Assembly (NCBI RefSeq): GCF_004521985.1
Contig: NZ_SBHZ01000027.1
Span: 1-44,162, forward strand
Source of the DNA: Ectopseudomonas khazarica
Lineage (GTDB): Bacteria; Pseudomonadota; Gammaproteobacteria; Pseudomonadales; Pseudomonadaceae
Length of the DNA stretch: 44,162 nt
Reading direction: 5' to 3'
Shown: in pieces, positions 17,866-28,965 of the stretch
Layout: each line of letters opens with the position of its first letter
Position numbering within the stretch: position 1 is the first letter of the stretch
Program-made: the position numbers and the translations under genes
The notes under the pieces: model-generated
What the model was told of the DNA's origin: nothing
Databases searched by the model: none
Seen by the model: only the letters and a program-made list of their open reading frames with translations

Positions 17866-18771
17866 TCAGCCCTGTGCGGCAAGCAGGTCGGTCGCCAGAC
17901 TCTGCAGGCGCGTCAGCAGTGCCTGCTGCGCGGCCGAGGGTGTTTCATCGACACGCCGCAGCAGGTACAGCGTCACCGGGATGTTGGGTTCCAGCGGGCG
18001 GGCCTGGACATCGCCCAGGTTGCCGGACAGTGCGGTGAAGGGGTCGACCAGCGCCAGCCCCTGTCCCGCCGCCACCAGCATGCGGGCCAGCTGGTAGGTC
18101 TGCACCGAGATATCGATGCGCGCGGGCGGCTGCAGTTCCTCGATGTGTCCGCGCAACAGACCGCCCAGCGCGTCTCGCGTGTCCAGGCCGATCAGGCTCA
18201 GGCCGGCCATGTCCTGCAGGCGTATCGATGTCGAGCAGGCCGCGTCGCTCCACCAGCCCGGCGGCGCGATGGCCATCATCCGGCCCTGCGTCAGGACCTC
18301 CGTATGCAGATCCGGGTGCTCGACGCGTTGCAGCGTCAGGCCGAGGTCGGCTTCGCGCAGCAACAGGGCCTGGACGATTTCACTGGTGTGCTGGGTCGCG
18401 AGGTCGCAGCGGGTCTGTGGATACTCGGCGCGCCAGCCGCACACCACATCGGGCAGCAGGGTCTGCGCCAGGGTGGGCGTGCAGACGAGGCGCAGCGCCC
18501 GTTCTTCTCCACGGCGCAGGCTGGCCGATAGCCGCCGCAGGTCCTGCAACTCGGCAGACAGCCGCTCGGTCTGCTGCTGCAGTATCCGCGCTTCCGCGGT
18601 GGGCAGCAGCTTGCCGCGCACGCGGCTGAAGAGTGCGAACCCCAGCTGCTGCTCCGCATGCTGGAGAATCTTGCTGGCGGCCGGCTGCGAGATGTGCAGC
18701 AGCTCGGCGGCAGCCGTGAGGCTGCCGGTCTGCAAGACCGCCTGAAACAGCTCGATATGACGTAGGCGCAT
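17866..18771 (-). CDS. LysR-family regulator of the D-amino-acid/TAXI locus
   Basis: A 301-residue LysR regulator. The N-terminal winged helix reads RHIELFQAVLQTGSLTAAAE then ISQPAASKILQHAE, followed by the usual linker helix and a two-lobed effector domain (for example VCTPTLAQTLLPDVV). I place the start at 18771; a start at 18807 would run into the operator dyad at 18805-18821 and gives an unusual N-terminus. It is divergent from the FAD oxidoreductase-RidA-TAXI operon, the classic arrangement for a LysR activator of its neighbour. The effector is unknown; a D-amino acid or its keto acid is plausible. Confidence 0.87.
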   Translation of the reverse strand: MRLRHIELFQAVLQTGSLTAAAELLHISQPAASKILQHAEQQLGFALFSRVRGKLLPTAEARILQQQTERLSAELQDLRRLSASLRRGEERALRLVCTPTLAQTLLPDVVCGWRAEYPQTRCDLATQHTSEIVQALLLREADLGLTLQRVEHPDLHTEVLTQGRMMAIAPPGWWSDAACSTSIRLQDMAGLSLIGLDTRDALGGLLRGHIEELQPPARIDISVQTYQLARMLVAAGQGLALVDPFTALSGNLGDVQARPLEPNIPVTLYLLRRVDETPSAAQQALLTRLQSLATDLLAAQG

Positions 18772-18804
18772 GATCCGTTCGTGCTCCAGCGAGACCGGCT
18801 GGAG

Positions 18805-18821
18805 CATAACCTGGGGTTATG
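18805..18821. promoter_or_regulatory. LysR-type operator, CATAACC-TGG-GGTTATG
   Basis: A perfect 7-base dyad with a 3-base centre, containing T18807-N11-A18819, the LTTR box. It sits in the 128-base gap between lysR and the dadA-like gene. A second smaller dyad (TGAAT-TCC-ATTCA, 18870-18882) lies nearer the dadA-like start and may be the activation half-site. Confidence 0.75.
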
Positions 18822-18899
18822 GGCTGCCACTATCTTTTCATTGGTCGCCCGCGCCAGGCATCCATACCCTGAATTCCATTCAGATGCGGGAGATGGATG

Positions 18900-20138
18900 A
18901 TGCGGGTCGCGGTTATCGGTGGTGGCGTGATAGGCCTGACCACCGCCTATGCGCTGGTGCGCCAGGGCTATCGGGTCGATTTGATCGAGCAGCGTGATGA
19001 AGTGGCGCTGGAGACCAGCTTCGCCAATGGCGGTCAGCTCAGCTATCGCTACGTTGCGCCGCTGGCCGATGCCGGCGTGCCGCTGCAGGCGTTGTCGTGG
19101 ATGCTTCAGGGCAATGCCCCCTTGCGCTTCCGGCCCAGCCTGAACCCCCGTCAGTGGCACTGGTGCCTGCGTTTCCTGCTGGCGTGCCGGCGCTCGGTGA
19201 ACCAGCGCAATGCCGAGCACCTCCTGCGCCTGGCGCTGTACAGCCAGTCGGTGCTGCAGGAATGGCGTGAGCACGAGCTGCTGGACGACTTCTCCTGGCG
19301 CGCCAACGGCAAGCTGGTGATCTATCGCAACGCGTCGAGTCTGCACAAGGCGCAGGCCGGGGTCGACCCGGCCCATCAGCGTCTGCTCGGTGCGGAGCAG
19401 TGCATCGAGCTGGAACCTGCCCTGGCGGCGCTGGCCGGACGCTTCAAGGGTGGCATCTTCGCCGCCGGCGACGAGGTCGGTGACTGTCATCAGTTCTGCC
19501 GCCAACTGCTGCGCAAGCTGCGCGGCCATCCGACGTTCCGCCTGCATACCGGGCAACGCGTCAGCGGGCTGCCGCTGGAGCGCGGCAGGGTCCGGGCCGT
19601 GGCGCTGGCGGGCGAGGAACTGGCGGTCGATCAGGTGGTGGTGGCTGCGGGCATCGGCAGTGTCCAGCTGCTTCGCCCGCTGGGACTGCGCCTGCCGATC
19701 TATCCACTGAAGGGCTACAGCCTCACCCTGCCGTTGGCCGACCGCGCTGCGGGACCGGAGACCAATGTCACCGACTACGACAACAAGGTGGTCTACGCCC
19801 GTCTCGGTCAGCGCCTGCGGGTCGCGGCGATGGTCGATATCGGCAGTTGGGACGCCAGCCCGGATCCGGGGCGGCTGGCCGCGTTGCAGCGCTTGGCCCA
19901 GGCCAGCTTCCCCGCTGCGGGAGACTATGCCGCCGCCGAGACCTGGGCGGGCATGCGTCCGGCGACGCCGGAGGGTACGCCGCTGCTGGGCGCCAGTGGT
20001 ATCGACAACCTCTGGCTGAACGTCGGCCATGGCAGCCTGGGCTTCACCCTGGCCTGCGGCAGCGCCGAGGCCGTGACCCAGCTGATAGGCCGGCAGCGCC
20101 CGGCGATCTCTCTCGAGGGGATGAAGCTGGCCTCCTGA
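18900..20138 (+). CDS. FAD-dependent amino-acid dehydrogenase/oxidase (DadA-like)
   Basis: A 412-residue DAO-family flavoprotein. The Rossmann nucleotide site RVAVIGGGVIGLTTAYAL starts at residue 2, followed by SFANGGQLSYRYVAPLAD, the DadA-type motif, and near the end EGTPLLGASGIDNLWLNVGHGSLG. DadA proteins oxidise D-amino acids to 2-keto acids via an imine, feeding electrons to the membrane chain. The ATG at 18900 is seven bases after GGGAG, and an ATG three bases earlier is too close. No dadX racemase is adjacent, so this is not the canonical dad operon. It is first in an operon with RidA and TAXI copy 2. Confidence 0.88.
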   Translation: MRVAVIGGGVIGLTTAYALVRQGYRVDLIEQRDEVALETSFANGGQLSYRYVAPLADAGVPLQALSWMLQGNAPLRFRPSLNPRQWHWCLRFLLACRRSVNQRNAEHLLRLALYSQSVLQEWREHELLDDFSWRANGKLVIYRNASSLHKAQAGVDPAHQRLLGAEQCIELEPALAALAGRFKGGIFAAGDEVGDCHQFCRQLLRKLRGHPTFRLHTGQRVSGLPLERGRVRAVALAGEELAVDQVVVAAGIGSVQLLRPLGLRLPIYPLKGYSLTLPLADRAAGPETNVTDYDNKVVYARLGQRLRVAAMVDIGSWDASPDPGRLAALQRLAQASFPAAGDYAAAETWAGMRPATPEGTPLLGASGIDNLWLNVGHGSLGFTLACGSAEAVTQLIGRQRPAISLEGMKLAS

Positions 20139-20177
20139 GAACCCCTGAACAACCCCATGACCCCGTAGGAGTTTGCC

Positions 20178-20537
20178 ATGCCCGTGCAACGCATCCAGAC
20201 CAATGCGCGCCTTTCCGGCGCGACGATTTTCGCCGACCTGGTGTTTCTTTCCGGTCAGGTGCCGACCGATCGCAGCCAGGATGTCGCGGGCCAGACGGTC
20301 CAGGTGCTGGACAAGATCGATGCCCTGCTGGCCGAGGCCGGCTCGGATCGCAGCCTGCTGCTCAGTGCGCAGATCTGGCTGAAAGACATCGAGAAGGACT
20401 TTGCCGCCATGAACGAGGTCTGGAGCCGCTGGCTGCCGGCCGGCTGCGCGCCGGCGCGTGCTACGGTCGAAGCGCGTCTGGCCTCCGCCGACGTACTGGT
20501 CGAGATCATGCTGACAGCGGTGCGCAAGCCCGCGTAA
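20178..20537 (+). CDS. RidA-family enamine/imine deaminase
   Basis: A 119-residue YjgF/RidA protein. The catalytic arginine equivalent to RidA Arg105 is Arg94 in APARATVEAR, and VFLSGQVPTDR is the N-terminal motif. RidA hydrolyses reactive enamine/imine intermediates. Here it follows a DadA-like flavoenzyme by 39 bases and precedes TAXI copy 2 by 80. This suggests it clears the imine product of the oxidation. AGGAG is six bases before the ATG. Length is at the short end of the family. Confidence 0.88.
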   Translation: MPVQRIQTNARLSGATIFADLVFLSGQVPTDRSQDVAGQTVQVLDKIDALLAEAGSDRSLLLSAQIWLKDIEKDFAAMNEVWSRWLPAGCAPARATVEARLASADVLVEIMLTAVRKPA

Positions 20538-20617
20538 CTGCCGCATTGGTTCCATCGATGGCGCCGGCGCTGCCGGCCCGTCTGCCGTTCGAAAAACAAA
20601 AACACGAGGACGTTGAT

Positions 20618-21589
20618 ATGCAGCAACATCGAATCATGGGTCTGTTGGCGTGCGTGCTGGGCAGCAGTCTGCTGGCCAGTCCCCTGGTCGCCGAAGAGCG
20701 CTACGTGACCATCGGCACGGGCGGGCAGACCGGGGTCTACTACACCGCAGGTCAGTCGATCTGCCGTTTCCTCAACCGCAGCGGTGCCGAGCACGGCATC
20801 AAGTGCAACGCCCCATCCTCCGCGGGCAGCGTCAGCAACATCGCCTCGATCAAGAGCGGTGACTATGACTTCGGCTTCATTCAGTCCGATCACCAGAACA
20901 AGGCGCTGACGGGCCAGGCGCCGTTCGACAAGGACGGCGCGGTCGCGGACCTGCGCGTGGTGTTCTCGCTGCAGAGCGAGATCCTCACCGTGGTCGCCCG
21001 TGCCGACAGCGGCATTCAGAGCTTCGCGGACCTCAAGGGCAAGCGGGTGAACATCGGCGTGCCAGGCTCGGGCAGTCGCGACACCTTCGATGAGGTGATG
21101 CAGGCCAATGGCTGGGGCAAGTCCGACTTCGCGCTCGCGGCCGAGCTGAAACCGGCAGAGATGGCGGCGGCCCTGGGGGACAACAATCTGGATGCCATCA
21201 CCTATGTGGTCGGCCATCCGAGCGGCGCCATTCAGGAGGCAATGGCCACGGTCGATGCGCGGCTGATTCCGGTCACCGGCCCGGGAGTCGACAAGCTCCT
21301 GGCCGAGGCCAGCTACTTCACCCGGGCGGACATTCCTGCCGGCCTCTACCCTGGCGTCAACGAGGCCATTGCGTCCATCGGTGGCAAGGCCGTGCTGGCG
21401 ACGTCGGCAAAGACCGATCCCGAGGTCGTCTATCAGCTGGTCAAGTCGGTATTCGACAACCTCGAGCGCTTCAAGCGCCTGCACCCGGCCTTCGCCGATC
21501 TGCGTGCCGAGGACATGATCAGCGCGGGGCTGACGGCACCGATGCATGAGGGCGCACTGCGTTTCTACAAGGAGAAAGGCTGGCTCTAG
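20618..21589 (+). CDS. TAXI-family TRAP transporter solute-binding protein, copy 2
   Basis: A 323-residue periplasmic protein with a signal peptide ending LVA-EER and the TAXI motif IGTGGQTGVYY. It matches copy 1 residue for residue along the mature chain (identical GQSICRFLNR, GAEHGIKCNAP, LAAELKPAE and EVVYQLVKSVFDN), with roughly two thirds identity judged by eye. Third-base differences are frequent, so the duplication is not recent. It is in the dadA-like/ridA operon and ends at a terminator 30 bases before the permease, so limited read-through could set a binding-protein excess. GAGG lies eight bases before the ATG. Confidence 0.92.
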   Translation: MQQHRIMGLLACVLGSSLLASPLVAEERYVTIGTGGQTGVYYTAGQSICRFLNRSGAEHGIKCNAPSSAGSVSNIASIKSGDYDFGFIQSDHQNKALTGQAPFDKDGAVADLRVVFSLQSEILTVVARADSGIQSFADLKGKRVNIGVPGSGSRDTFDEVMQANGWGKSDFALAAELKPAEMAAALGDNNLDAITYVVGHPSGAIQEAMATVDARLIPVTGPGVDKLLAEASYFTRADIPAGLYPGVNEAIASIGGKAVLATSAKTDPEVVYQLVKSVFDNLERFKRLHPAFADLRAEDMISAGLTAPMHEGALRFYKEKGWL

Positions 21590-21636
21590 GCCGGGTGGAG
21601 AGAACCTGGCAGAGCTCTAAACTCTTCGATAACGGG

Positions 21637-21665
21637 CGCAGTTGAGTTTGTATAGGTAAACTGCG
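21637..21665. repeat. Inverted repeat in TAXI/permease gap
   Basis: CGCAGTT (21637-21643) and AACTGCG (21659-21665) form a perfect 7-base inverted repeat with a 15-base spacer, upstream of the terminator and the permease. It could be an operator or a transcript hairpin. No clear promoter hexamers flank it. A short GACCC/GGGTC hairpin follows at 21674-21690. Confidence 0.35.
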
Positions 21666-21698
21666 TGCCTAGAGACCCGTTCACAGGGTCGAAAAACC

Positions 21699-21731
21699 GA
21701 GCCCCTCCGTCAACGAGGGGCTCGCCGTTTT
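21699..21731 (+). terminator. Terminator between TAXI copy 2 and permease
   Basis: Arms GAGCCCCTC and GAGGGGCTC (perfect 9 bases, loop of 7) are followed by GCCGTTTTAT. The U-tract is broken, which suits partial read-through into the permease gene beginning at 21762. The stem lies 110 bases after the TAXI copy 2 stop. Confidence 0.85.
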
Positions 21732-21761
21732 ATCAGAATGACAACGTAGGTGTACCTCCCT

Positions 21762-24320
<2,559 letters not shown>

Positions 24321-24340
24321 CCGGCTCGACCCGACCACGA

Positions 24341-24369
24341 CAAGGCAGCTTCGGCTGCCTTGTTCGTTT
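24341..24369 (+). terminator. Rho-independent terminator after TRAP permease
   Basis: CAAGGCAGC, tetraloop TTCG, GCTGCCTTG, then TTCGTTT. The perfect 9-base stem begins 20 bases after the permease stop. Confidence 0.93.
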
Positions 24370-24435
24370 ATGGCCGATGGCCAGGTTGATAGACTCGCCG
24401 GCCTGACCATTCGGACAACAAGGATTCAGCCCGTC

Positions 24436-25944
24436 ATGTCGACGCCGCGCGTGCATTACCCCTGGTACAAGAAGGAGGACACCGACGCCTTCTTCGCGCT
24501 GTTCCAGAACAACATCGCCAACTTCGTGATCATCGCCATCAGCATGCTGGGCATGGGCTTTCCCGCCGAGATCGTGTTTGGCCAGGTGTTGCCGGGGGCG
24601 GCCGTGGCGGTGATGGCGGGCAATTTTTACTACGCCTGGAGCGCGGCGCGGCTGGCGCGCAAGGAGAATCGCGCGGATGTCACCGCGCTGTCCTACGGCA
24701 TCAGCACGCCGGTGATGTTCGTCTTTCTGTTCGGCGTGCTGCTGCCGGCGAAGAACCTCACCGGCGATGCCGAGCTGGCCTGGAAGGTGGCCGTGGCCGC
24801 CTGCTTCATCAGCGGCGCCATCGAGGCGGCGATCAGCCTGATCGGCAACTGGGTCCAGCGTTCCTTGCCGCGCGCCGCCATGCTCGGCGCCGTGGCCGGT
24901 GTCGCGCTGACGTTCATCGCCGGTGAAATGCTGTTCAAGACCCTGGAAATCCCCATGATCGGCCTGCTGGTGCTGGCCATCATGATCGTCGGCCTGGTGG
25001 CGCGGGTGAGCATGCCGTTCCGTCTGCCTGCCTCGCTGTTCGCCATCATCGTCGGCACGGCGCTGGCCTACCTGGTCGGCGCGGCGGACAGCGGCAAGTT
25101 CGCCGATGCCTTCACCCACCTGGGCTTCTACCCGCTGTTGCCCAACCTGGCCTGGTACGAAGGCCTGGGGCTGCTGTTCACCAGCCTGCTGGCGCTGATC
25201 ACGGTGATCCTGCCGATCACCCTGTACAACGCCATCGAAACCATGAACAACGTCGAAGCCATGAGCGCTGCGGGTGATACCTACAGCGTGCGCGAATGCC
25301 AGGCGGTGGATGGCGTCGGCACCCTGCTGGGCGCGCTGTTTGGCGGTGTGTTCCCGACCACCGTGTACATCGCCACCGTCGGCTCGAAATGGATGGGCGC
25401 CGGGCGTGGCTACAGCCTGCTCAATGGCGCGGTGTACGGTCTGGCGACCATGTTCGGCCTGATCGCCTTCATCGCTGCGCTGATTCCGGTCTCGGTGGTG
25501 GCACCGATCCTGGTGTTCGTCGGCATGTCGATGATCGCCACGGCGTTCCACAGCAATCAGGCGCGCTACTACCCGGCGGTGGCGCTGGCGATGCTGCCGT
25601 ACTTCGCCAACTACCTGATGACCCGCTTCAACCGCGGCGCGCCCGAGGTGGTCGAGGGCATTTCCAGTGCCATCGGCGCGCTGGGGCAGGGCGCCATGTT
25701 CAGCGCCATCCTGCTCGGCGCCATGTGCGTCACGGTGATCGACCGACAGTTCCGCCAGGCCACCGTCTTCGCCCTGGTGGCCGCCGGCATGGCCTTCGTC
25801 GGCCTGATGCATGCGCCGAAGCTGGCCTGGTACGCCGCACCGGACTTCGTCCACGGCTACCTGCTGATGGCGCTGTTCTTCGCCTGGTACGCCTGGCGCG
25901 GGGTGGCGCCGTCAGAGCCGGCGCAGGCGCCCGGCGCGGACTGA
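24436..25944 (+). CDS. NCS2-type nucleobase permease (AzgA-like)
   Basis: A 502-residue inner-membrane protein with 12 or more hydrophobic segments. It matches the NCS2/AzgA-type xanthine-uracil-adenine permeases: the early FFALFQNNIANFVIIAIS, ENRADVTALSYGISTPVMF and the QAVDGVGTLLGALFGGVFPTT segment, the helix that lines the substrate site. It should take up a purine or uracil with protons. The substrate cannot be chosen from sequence. The ATG at 24436 has AAGGA 12 bases upstream (long spacing); an earlier in-frame start would overlap the preceding terminator. Its stop is one base from the convergent cotransporter stop. Confidence 0.82.
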   Translation: MSTPRVHYPWYKKEDTDAFFALFQNNIANFVIIAISMLGMGFPAEIVFGQVLPGAAVAVMAGNFYYAWSAARLARKENRADVTALSYGISTPVMFVFLFGVLLPAKNLTGDAELAWKVAVAACFISGAIEAAISLIGNWVQRSLPRAAMLGAVAGVALTFIAGEMLFKTLEIPMIGLLVLAIMIVGLVARVSMPFRLPASLFAIIVGTALAYLVGAADSGKFADAFTHLGFYPLLPNLAWYEGLGLLFTSLLALITVILPITLYNAIETMNNVEAMSAAGDTYSVRECQAVDGVGTLLGALFGGVFPTTVYIATVGSKWMGAGRGYSLLNGAVYGLATMFGLIAFIAALIPVSVVAPILVFVGMSMIATAFHSNQARYYPAVALAMLPYFANYLMTRFNRGAPEVVEGISSAIGALGQGAMFSAILLGAMCVTVIDRQFRQATVFALVAAGMAFVGLMHAPKLAWYAAPDFVHGYLLMALFFAWYAWRGVAPSEPAQAPGAD

Positions 25945-25945
25945 G

Positions 25946-27586
25946 TCACTCGCCGCCATCGGCCTGCAGGGCGCCGGTGTCCCGGCTTTCCAGCACCACG
26001 TAGGCGCTGGCGCAGAACAGCGAGTTGAGCCGCTTCATGTCGGCGATCAGCTCCAGGTGCAGCGAGCTGGTCTCGATGCTCTGCACCACCTGGCGTTGCA
26101 GCCGGCCGATGTGTGCGTGCGCCAGGCGCCGTTCCTGCGCGCGGAAACGGCGCTTCTCGCGCAGCAGCTGGCTGGCGCTGGCCTGGTCGGCACTGAGAAA
26201 GACGTTCAGGCCGAGGCGCAGGTTGGCCCTCAGCTGGCTGTGCAGGTGGGTCAGCTCCTCCAGGCCCTTCTCGGAGAACGCCCGGCGTTGCGCGGTCTTC
26301 TCGCTCTGGATCTTGCCCAGCATGCGCTCGATCAGGTCGCCGGCCTGCTCCAGGTTCACCGCCAGTTCGAGGATCTCGGCCCAGCGCTGACTGTCGTGGT
26401 CGCTGAGTGCCTCGCGGGGCACCTGCGCGAGATACAGCTTGATCGCCCGGCACAGGCTGGCGACGTCGTCATTGAGGCTGCGCAGCTCCTTGGTCAGCGC
26501 CGGCTGGTTGTGTTCCAGCACCGGCCCCAGGTGGCCGAGCATGCTCTCGACCAGGTCGCCGGCGCGCAGGGTTTCACGCACCGCATTGGCCAGTGCCAGG
26601 CTCGGCGTGGCCAGCGCCGTCGGGTCGAGATGGCGCGGGCGGGCGACGCCGCTGTCGTCGTGGCGGTCCGGCAGCAGCCAGTTGCAGAAGCGCGCCATGA
26701 GCCCGACGCTGGGCAGCATCAGCAGGGCGCGCAGGCTGTTGTAGAACAGGTGGAGGAAGATCACCAGCTCGGCTGGCCGCCAGTTCAGGCTGTCCAGCCA
26801 GTTGGCCAGTGGCTGCAGCACCGGCAGGACCAGCAGCAGGCCAATCAGCTTGTAGATCAGGCTGCCCAGCGCCACGCGACGTCCGGCCGGGTTCTGCAGG
26901 CTGCTGGTGAGAAACGCCAGCAGGCCGCTGCCGATGTTGGCGCCGATGACCAGGCCGATGGCCACCGGCAGGCTGATCATGCCGGCGCCGGCCAGGGTCG
27001 CGGTGAGCAGCACGGCGGCCAGGCTGGAATAGGTCAGCAGGGCGAACAGGGCGCCGACCAGGGCGTCGAGCAGCAGGTCGCCGGTCAGCGAGGCGAACAG
27101 CACGCGGATGCCGCGCGCCTCGGTAATCGGCGTGGCGGCGGCGACGATCAGCTCCAGTGCCAGCAGCATCAGGCCGAGGCCGATGGCTACCCGGCCGAGC
27201 TGGCCCGCCCGCGTCTGCCGACGCGAGAGGAAGAAGATCACCCCGATGAAGATCAGCAGAGGGCTCAGCCAGCTCAGGTCGAGCGTCAGCACGCGCGCCA
27301 TCAGTGCGGTACCGACATCGGCGCCGAGCATGATCGCCAGGCCGGGTGCCAGGGCCATCAGCCCCTGGGCGACGAAGGACGTGACCAGCAAGGCGGTGGC
27401 GTTGCTGCTCTGTACCAGCGCGGTGACGCCGATACCGGCGACGAAGGCCAGCGGTCGTCGGCTGACGTTGTGGCTGAGTACCTTGCGCAACTGCGAGCCG
27501 AACACGCGCAGGATGCCGGTACGTACGATGTGTGTGCCCCAGACCAGCAAGGCAATGGCTGACAGCAAATGCAGCAGGGTCAGCAT
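25946..27586 (-). CDS. Na+/phosphate cotransporter (NptA/PNaS family) with PhoU-like tail
   Basis: A 546-residue membrane protein. Two repeated QSSNA/GANIG units are the family's signature (ALVQSSNATALLVTS then GADVGTALMARVL; VIGANIGSGLLAFLTSS). About eight to nine transmembrane helices occupy residues 1-330. The C-terminal 200 residues form a cytoplasmic PhoU-like helical domain rich in charged helices (LELAVNLEQAGDLIERMLG). It imports phosphate with sodium, or could move another anion. The start at 27586 has a GGGGGG-rich site; the frame is open 20 codons further. It converges on the NCS2 gene with a single-base gap. Confidence 0.87.
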   Translation of the reverse strand: MLTLLHLLSAIALLVWGTHIVRTGILRVFGSQLRKVLSHNVSRRPLAFVAGIGVTALVQSSNATALLVTSFVAQGLMALAPGLAIMLGADVGTALMARVLTLDLSWLSPLLIFIGVIFFLSRRQTRAGQLGRVAIGLGLMLLALELIVAAATPITEARGIRVLFASLTGDLLLDALVGALFALLTYSSLAAVLLTATLAGAGMISLPVAIGLVIGANIGSGLLAFLTSSLQNPAGRRVALGSLIYKLIGLLLVLPVLQPLANWLDSLNWRPAELVIFLHLFYNSLRALLMLPSVGLMARFCNWLLPDRHDDSGVARPRHLDPTALATPSLALANAVRETLRAGDLVESMLGHLGPVLEHNQPALTKELRSLNDDVASLCRAIKLYLAQVPREALSDHDSQRWAEILELAVNLEQAGDLIERMLGKIQSEKTAQRRAFSEKGLEELTHLHSQLRANLRLGLNVFLSADQASASQLLREKRRFRAQERRLAHAHIGRLQRQVVQSIETSSLHLELIADMKRLNSLFCASAYVVLESRDTGALQADGGE

Positions 27587-27671
27587 GAATCGGCCCCCCT
27601 GAAAGACGGCCGATGAGGAATTATGCTTTCGGCCTGTATTGAGCATCGGCCGAAATCGTTCAGAAAGCCAG

Positions 27672-28799
27672 TCAGCCGTCGCGCAGCACCTTGAGTTCGG
27701 CGTCGTCGGCGGAGAAGCCGCGTTCGAGTTTGAACTTGAGACTGAGGTCGGTGCGCGAGTCGGCGAACTTCAGGGCATCGGCCAGGTTGATGCGCCCGGC
27801 TTCGAGCAGGGCGAACAGGTGCTGGTCGAAGGTCTGCAGGCCCTGTTCCGCCGCACGTGCGATGGCTTCGCGCAACTCGTCCAGCTGATCGCGCTGGATC
27901 AGGTCGCGGATGTAGGGCGTGCCGAGCATCAGCTCCACCGCTACCACGCGCTTCTGGGCGATGCCGGGGACCAGGCGCTGGCCCACCACGGCGAGGAGGT
28001 TGTGCGCCACGTCGGCCAGTACCTGCTTGCGCGCCTCGTCGGGGAAGAAACGGGCGATCCGCTCGATTGCATGGCTGCTGCTGGTGGCATGCAGGGTGGC
28101 GACGCACAGGTGGCCGGTCTCGGCGTAATGCAATGCGTGCTGCATGGTCGCGGCGTCACGGATTTCGCCGAGCATGATCACGTCCGGCGCCTCGCGCAGA
28201 ACGTTGCGCAGGGCGTCGTCGAAACTGTGGGTATCGAGGCCGACTTCGCGCTGATCGATGATCGAGCGCTGGTGGCTGTGGAGGAACTCGATGGGGTCTT
28301 CGATGCAGACGATATGGCCGCTCTTGTGGCGATTGCGGAAGTCCAGCATCGCTGCCAGAGTGGTGGACTTGCCGGAGCCTGCCGCGCCGGTGACCAGGAT
28401 CAGCCCGCGATCCTGCATGGCCAGCTTTTCCAGCAGCCTGGGCAGACCGAGCTGCTCGACGCCCGGAATCCGGCTCTTGATCAGACGCACCACCATGGCC
28501 ACCTCGCCACGCTGGTAATAGACATTGACCCGGTAGCGCCCGGCACCCTGCAGGCTGACCGCGAGATTCATCTCCAGGTCGCGCTCGAACTCGGCGATCT
28601 GCTTCTGGGTCATCAGCTGGTAGGCCAGCTGCTGCACCTCGCCGGCCTTGAGCACGTGCTGGCCGGCCGGCTGGCTGTGCCCCTCGACTTTCATGTGCGG
28701 CGGTGCACCGACGCTGAAGAACAGGTCCGAGCCCGCATGCTGGTGCATCAGCTGCAGATAGGGAAAGACGTCGGGTTGCTCGGCGCTGGTGTCGTTCAT
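27672..28799 (-). CDS. Orphan PilT/PilU-type pilus retraction ATPase
   Basis: A 375-residue secretion/twitching ATPase of the PilT/PilU family. Walker A is GAAGSGKST (residues 138-146, PilT usually GPTGSGKST). The Asp box is IEDPIEF, Walker B is DVIMLGEIRD, and the His box is TGHLCVATLHA. The N-terminal PAS-like domain contains HAGSDLFFSVGAPPHMKVEG. In pseudomonads pilT and pilU sit next to each other; this gene has no pil neighbour. It differs from both at several family positions and may be a third retraction ATPase or a divergent PilU-like protein. The start has no good ribosome site. Confidence 0.87.
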   Translation of the reverse strand: MNDTSAEQPDVFPYLQLMHQHAGSDLFFSVGAPPHMKVEGHSQPAGQHVLKAGEVQQLAYQLMTQKQIAEFERDLEMNLAVSLQGAGRYRVNVYYQRGEVAMVVRLIKSRIPGVEQLGLPRLLEKLAMQDRGLILVTGAAGSGKSTTLAAMLDFRNRHKSGHIVCIEDPIEFLHSHQRSIIDQREVGLDTHSFDDALRNVLREAPDVIMLGEIRDAATMQHALHYAETGHLCVATLHATSSSHAIERIARFFPDEARKQVLADVAHNLLAVVGQRLVPGIAQKRVVAVELMLGTPYIRDLIQRDQLDELREAIARAAEQGLQTFDQHLFALLEAGRINLADALKFADSRTDLSLKFKLERGFSADDAELKVLRDG

Positions 28800-28965
28800 C
28801 GGCGGGTCGCAGTTCGTGGCGTTGCAGCAAGGATAGTCGGCGTCCGCACACGCCCATTGCTTTGTATCAAGAGAGCGGGATGATTGGTCGCCTTATAGCT
28901 GGATCGCCGTCCGGCCACACTGCGGCACGGCCTGGTGCTTGAACGTCGGATACGGGAGGAAGGTG

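Noticed and set aside
18900..20138. Calling this gene dadA proper
   Set aside because: No dadX racemase is adjacent, and the operon (RidA, TAXI binding protein, LysR) differs from the classical dad operon. Kept as DadA-like.
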